Positions 6,928 through 9,158 of a stretch of DNA of 9,158 bases are shown here, piece after piece. The notes under the pieces are model-generated. The model was not told the DNA's origin, ran no database searches, and saw nothing but the letters and a program-made list of their open reading frames with translations. The DNA is from Pseudomonadota bacterium (GTDB taxonomy: Bacteria; Hydrothermota; 32-111; QNBC01), in NCBI GenBank assembly GCA_011682715.1, contig JAACEC010000030.1, positions 1 through 9,158 of the forward strand. The letters are read 5' to 3'. Position 1 is the first letter of the stretch. Every line of letters starts with the position of its first letter. A program made the translations under genes and the position numbers.

Positions 6928-7209
6928 GGGGTCGCGTCTTTACATTTGATATATAGGAATTTTGATTATATAGCATTAATGTTGTGGTAAGAGCTTTGAG
7001 ATTATCATTTGAGAAAGGAAATATACAGTTTTATCATTGAGGGAGGTAGGTAGAATGTTTGATATAGATTATACAGGTGAATCTGTTTCAGTGAAAAGAT
7101 TTGAAGAAATGATGAGAAGAGATAAGAATATAAAAGGAATTGTAGATAGAGCAATAGAGGGAAATAGGAAAGGGTGAAGAGTGAATGTCAAATGTAAAGA
7201 CACGACCCC
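6928..7209 (+). mobile_element. Relic of a RAYT (REP-associated tyrosine transposase) element
   Basis: The ends are inverted repeats of 22 bp with one mismatch: 6928-6949 begins GGGGTCGCGTCTTTACATTT, and 7188-7209 is its complement. The right end, read inward, matches the 29-bp arm of the element at 362-535 at 22 of 29 positions, sharing GGGGTC and ACATTTGACATT. Inside are two out-of-frame remnants of a Y1-type transposase gene, and the central catalytic part is missing. This fits an internally deleted transposable unit. There is no target duplication, consistent with HUH-type chemistry. Confidence 0.7.
6984..7177 (+). pseudogene. Degenerate RAYT/Y1_Tnp transposase: N- and C-terminal remnants fused by deletion
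   Basis: From GTG 6984 the frame reads V-VRALRLSFEKGNIQFYH, then stops at 7038-7040. This strongly resembles the start of RAYT transposases ((M)xRxLRxxxxGxxYHvxxRGN). From about 7034, in another frame, it reads SLREVGRMFDIDYTGESVSV followed by KRFEEMMRRDKNIKGIVDR, ending at TGA 7175-7177. That resembles their C-terminal DnaA-like helix-turn-helix and terminal basic helix. The HUH/tyrosine catalytic core, roughly 150 residues, is absent, so a deletion junction lies near 7031-7040. A gene caller might report ATG 7055-7177 (40 aa, with GGGAGG upstream) as a hypothetical protein. I think it is only the transposase tail. The family call is from pattern memory. Confidence 0.65.
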
Positions 7210-7392
7210 GTGAGGCACTTCCTTTGTAATTTACATGTGATATTTTGACATTGTAACAACATTGAAACTTCTAAAACTTGACAAATTATTTTTTATTATT
7301 TATCATAATTTATAGCTTACATGTAAGGAATTGAAACGAACCATTCGGTCTTAACCGCAAAAATCCCTTCGAACAAGGGAAAAGGAGGAGCA
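7210..7392 (+). promoter_or_regulatory. Upstream region and mRNA leader of the LVIVD-repeat gene
   Basis: This non-coding stretch holds a promoter (7278-7306) and a perfect 12-bp palindrome CTTACATGTAAG (7316-7327) just after the expected start point. It also holds a small stem CGGT/ACCG (7346-7349 with 7354-7357) and a six-pair hairpin TCCCTT/AAGGGA (7364-7369 with 7375-7380). The hairpin abuts the Shine-Dalgarno sequence AAAGGAGGAG (7381-7390). The palindrome could be an operator, and the hairpin could tune or stabilise translation. Both roles are inference. A second TTGACA at 7245-7250 has no good -10 partner. Confidence 0.45.
7278..7306 (+). promoter_or_regulatory. Sigma-70-like promoter of the LVIVD-repeat gene
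   Basis: A perfect TTGACA (7278-7283), a 17-bp spacer and TATCAT (7301-7306, 5/6) form a near-consensus promoter. Transcription would begin about 7313, leaving a leader of about 80 bases. Confidence 0.7.
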
Positions 7393-9158
7393 ATGAACAA
7401 GTCTAACAAGTCTATTATAGGTAACAGTTATGGAATATGGGTTCTCATCGGGCTGATTGTAATAATTATCGCTGGTCCCGTCTACGGTCAGGATTCCCTG
7501 AATGTCGGGTTTGCCGGCAACCCATTAAGTGCCCCCAACACAATCAGGCTTACAACAGATTCCCTGAATGTCCGGTTTGTCGGCAACTGGCCTTTTGGGC
7601 CATCGGAGGCGGTTGCTTATGACTCGGTGCGGTCTCTCGGTTTTTGCGGTTCCGGTGGTGGTGTCTATATACTTGACATGTCAGACCCTACCAATCCGGT
7701 GAAGCTCTCCGAACAGGTCCATACCAGAGACTTTGTAAGAGGGCTTTTTTACAACCAATCCGACTCTTTGCTTTATATTGCGGCGGGAGATGCCGGACTT
7801 GAAATCTGGGATGTAAAAAATCCTTCTGCGCCCACTAAATTAGGAATATGCAATACCCCGGGCGAGGCTTACGATGTTGCTGTCTCGGGCTTCTATGCCT
7901 ATGTTGCTGATGGTAGTGACGGGCTTCGGGTGATAGATGTTCAAGACCCGACTACCTCCCATGAGGTTGGCTATTATGATACTCCGGGTTATGCTCGTGG
8001 TATCGCGGTCTCAGGCTCCTATGCCTATGTTGCTGATGATTACAAGGGGTTTCGGGTGATTGATGTATCAGACCCGACCAACCCCCAGGAGGTCGGCTAT
8101 TATGATACTCCAGATGGTGCTTGGGGTGTTGCGGTCTCTGGCTCCTATGTCTATGTTGCTGATTGGGATGACGGGCTTCGGGTGATTGATGTATCAGCCC
8201 CGACCAACCCCCAAGAGGTCGGCTATTATGATACTCCGGGCAGTGCTCTTGATGTAGCGGTCTCGGGCTCCTATGCCATTGTTGCTGGTGCCGGGCTTCG
8301 TGTGATTGATGTCTCAGACCCGTACGACCCCCAGGAAGTCGGCTGTTATTATACCCTGGGCAATGCTTATGGTGTTGCGGTCTCGGGCTCCTATGCATAT
8401 GTTGCTACTTATTACGGGCTTCGGGTACTTGATGTCTCAACCCCGTACAACCCCCAGAAAGTCGGCTATTATTATACGGGCAGGGCTCGTGATGTAGCGG
8501 TCTTGGGCTCCTATGCCTATGTTACTGATGGATATTACGGGGGACTTCGGGTAATAGATGTCTCAGATCCGTACGACCCCTATGAGGTTGGCTATTATGA
8601 TACTCCGGGCTATGCTCTTGATGTAGCGGTCTCGGGTCCCCATGCCTATGTTGCTGACGATGATTCCGGGATTCGAGTGATTGATGTATCAACCCCGACC
8701 AACCCCCATGAGGTCGGCTATTATGATACCCCAGGCTATGCTCTTGATGTAGCAGTATCGGACTCCTATGCCTATGTTGCCGATGCTGATTCCGGGCTTC
8801 GAGTGATTGATGTCTCAGACCCGACCAACCCGCAGGAGGTTGGCTATTATGATACCCCGAGCTCGGCTCGTGGTGTTGCGGTCTCAGGCTCTTATACCTA
8901 TGTTGCTGATGCTGATTCCGGGCTTCGGGTGATTGATGTATCAGACCCGACTAACCCCCAAGAGGTCGGCTATTATGATACCCCGGGCTATGCTCTTGAT
9001 GTAGCGGTCTCAGGCTCTTATGCCTATGTTGCTGACGATGATTCCGGGATTCGAGTGATTGATGTCTCAGACCCGACCAACCCGCAGGAGGTCGGCTATT
9101 ATGATACCCCGGGCTCGGCTCTTGGTGTAGCGGTCTCGGGCTCCTATGCCTATGTCGC
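7393..9158 (+). CDS. Secreted LVIVD-repeat protein (beta-propeller-like), 3' end beyond window
   Basis: The frame is open from ATG 7393 to the window end (588 codons, no stop). AAAGGAGGAG precedes the start. Residues 1-32 look like a Sec signal peptide: basic start, hydrophobic 15-28, and a likely cut after VYG32 before Gln33. A less regular part follows, including GNWPFGPSEAVAYDS (64-78), GGGVYILDMSDPTNP and GLEIWDVKNPSAP. From residue 151 come tandem 42-residue units of the form GYYDTPGYALDVAV, SGSYAYVADDDSG, (L/I)RVIDVSDPTNPQEV. These are LVIVD repeats, thought to fold as beta-propeller blades, and such proteins are exported or surface-attached. No enzymatic motif is visible, and any C-terminal sorting domain is off the edge. 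Base composition differs from neighbours: I count 32 G/C in 60 at 8941-9000 but 20 in 60 at 3001-3060. Ligand or function is unknown. Confidence 0.9.
   Translation, partial: MNKSNKSIIGNSYGIWVLIGLIVIIIAGPVYGQDSLNVGFAGNPLSAPNTIRLTTDSLNVRFVGNWPFGPSEAVAYDSVRSLGFCGSGGGVYILDMSDPTNPVKLSEQVHTRDFVRGLFYNQSDSLLYIAAGDAGLEIWDVKNPSAPTKLGICNTPGEAYDVAVSGFYAYVADGSDGLRVIDVQDPTTSHEVGYYDTPGYARGIAVSGSYAYVADDYKGFRVIDVSDPTNPQEVGYYDTPDGAWGVAVSGSYVYVADWDDGLRVIDVSAPTNPQEVGYYDTPGSALDVAVSGSYAIVAGAGLRVIDVSDPYDPQEVGCYYTLGNAYGVAVSGSYAYVATYYGLRVLDVSTPYNPQKVGYYYTGRARDVAVLGSYAYVTDGYYGGLRVIDVSDPYDPYEVGYYDTPGYALDVAVSGPHAYVADDDSGIRVIDVSTPTNPHEVGYYDTPGYALDVAVSDSYAYVADADSGLRVIDVSDPTNPQEVGYYDTPSSARGVAVSGSYTYVADADSGLRVIDVSDPTNPQEVGYYDTPGYALDVAVSGSYAYVADDDSGIRVIDVSDPTNPQEVGYYDTPGSALGVAVSGSYAYV
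7492..7587 (+). repeat. 30-bp imperfect direct repeat after the signal peptide
   Basis: Copies at 7492-7521 and 7558-7587 match at 28 of 30 positions and lie in frame, 66 bp apart. They encode DSLNVGFAGN (34-43) and DSLNVRFVGN (56-65). The first copy plus its 12-residue spacer looks like a 22-residue in-frame tandem duplication of the mature N-terminus. Confidence 0.85.
7843..9158 (+). repeat. Tandem 126-bp coding repeat array (LVIVD units)
   Basis: Ten complete units and a partial one begin at 7843, 7969, 8095, 8221, 8341, 8464, 8590, 8716, 8842, 8968 and 9094. Unit lengths are 126 bp except 120 (8221) and 123 (8341), so every indel is a multiple of three. Early units are more diverged and later ones are near-identical. 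The units at 8590 and 8968 share 46 identical consecutive bases around the codons for ADDDSGIRVIDV. The array continues past the window edge. Confidence 0.95.

Noticed and set aside
6754..6990. Forward 78-aa frame across the nfeD start and the relic's left end
   Set aside because: Its first half is antisense to nfeD and its second half runs through the promoter and terminal repeat. No RBS or domain supports it.
7952..8398. Reverse-strand 148-aa open frame rich in His, Arg and Pro with internal repeats
   Set aside because: It mirrors the periodic codons of the forward LVIVD array and has no ribosome site. The forward frame has a signal peptide, an RBS and a known repeat family.
7843..9158. 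CRISPR-like periodicity
   Set aside because: Units are contiguous 126-bp in-frame coding repeats without unique spacers, and no cas genes are present.

Overview
The window looks like a piece of an uncultured, AT-rich bacterial chromosome. The likely source is a candidate phylum such as WOR-3/Stahlbacteria, or an FCB-group relative. Three things point there: an alaS - RmlD-like - ispE - spoVG operon, a secreted LVIVD-repeat protein of a type I associate with such genomes, and low G+C housekeeping genes beside a G+C-richer surface-protein gene. This placement is inference; no rRNA gene is present.

Left end (1-572): the first 24 bases are the reverse-strand start of a gene reading MAQVNITL, preceded by a strong Shine-Dalgarno sequence. 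This matches the usual opening of IS256-family transposases, so an insertion sequence probably runs off the left edge. Next come an orphan forward terminator (246-277) and a 174-bp palindrome-bounded element (362-535) with perfect 29-bp inverted arms. No protein gene is convincing between 25 and 572.

Central operon (about 556-5456, forward): a promoter is followed by a small membrane/SHOCT protein, alanyl-tRNA synthetase, an RmlD-like SDR reductase, IspE and SpoVG. The genes are packed tightly (27-nt gap, 11- and 14-nt overlaps, 23-nt gap) and end at a strong, probably bidirectional terminator. The operon mixes translation (AlaS), nucleotide-sugar chemistry (RmlD-like), MEP-pathway isoprenoid synthesis (IspE) and a nucleic-acid-binding regulator (SpoVG).

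Reverse operon (6892-5485): a promoter, an NfeD-like membrane protein and a stomatin/QmcA-type SPFH protein whose start overlaps the NfeD stop (TAATG). Such pairs act together in membrane organisation or quality control.

Right part (6893-9158): a 282-bp relic (6928-7209) has 22-bp inverted ends enclosing the N-terminal and C-terminal remnants of a REP-associated tyrosine transposase (RAYT, Y1_Tnp). Its ends share a core with the 174-bp element, so both belong to one REP/RAYT-type family. A good sigma-70-like promoter (TTGACA, 17 nt, TATCAT) and a structured leader then precede a secreted beta-propeller-like protein built from 42-residue LVIVD repeats encoded by near-identical 126-bp units. 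That gene runs off the right edge.

The most noteworthy items are the paired RAYT-derived elements with the shredded transposase, the possibly leaderless gene heading the alaS operon, and the expanding 126-bp coding repeat array. I found no convincing entirely new multi-gene system.
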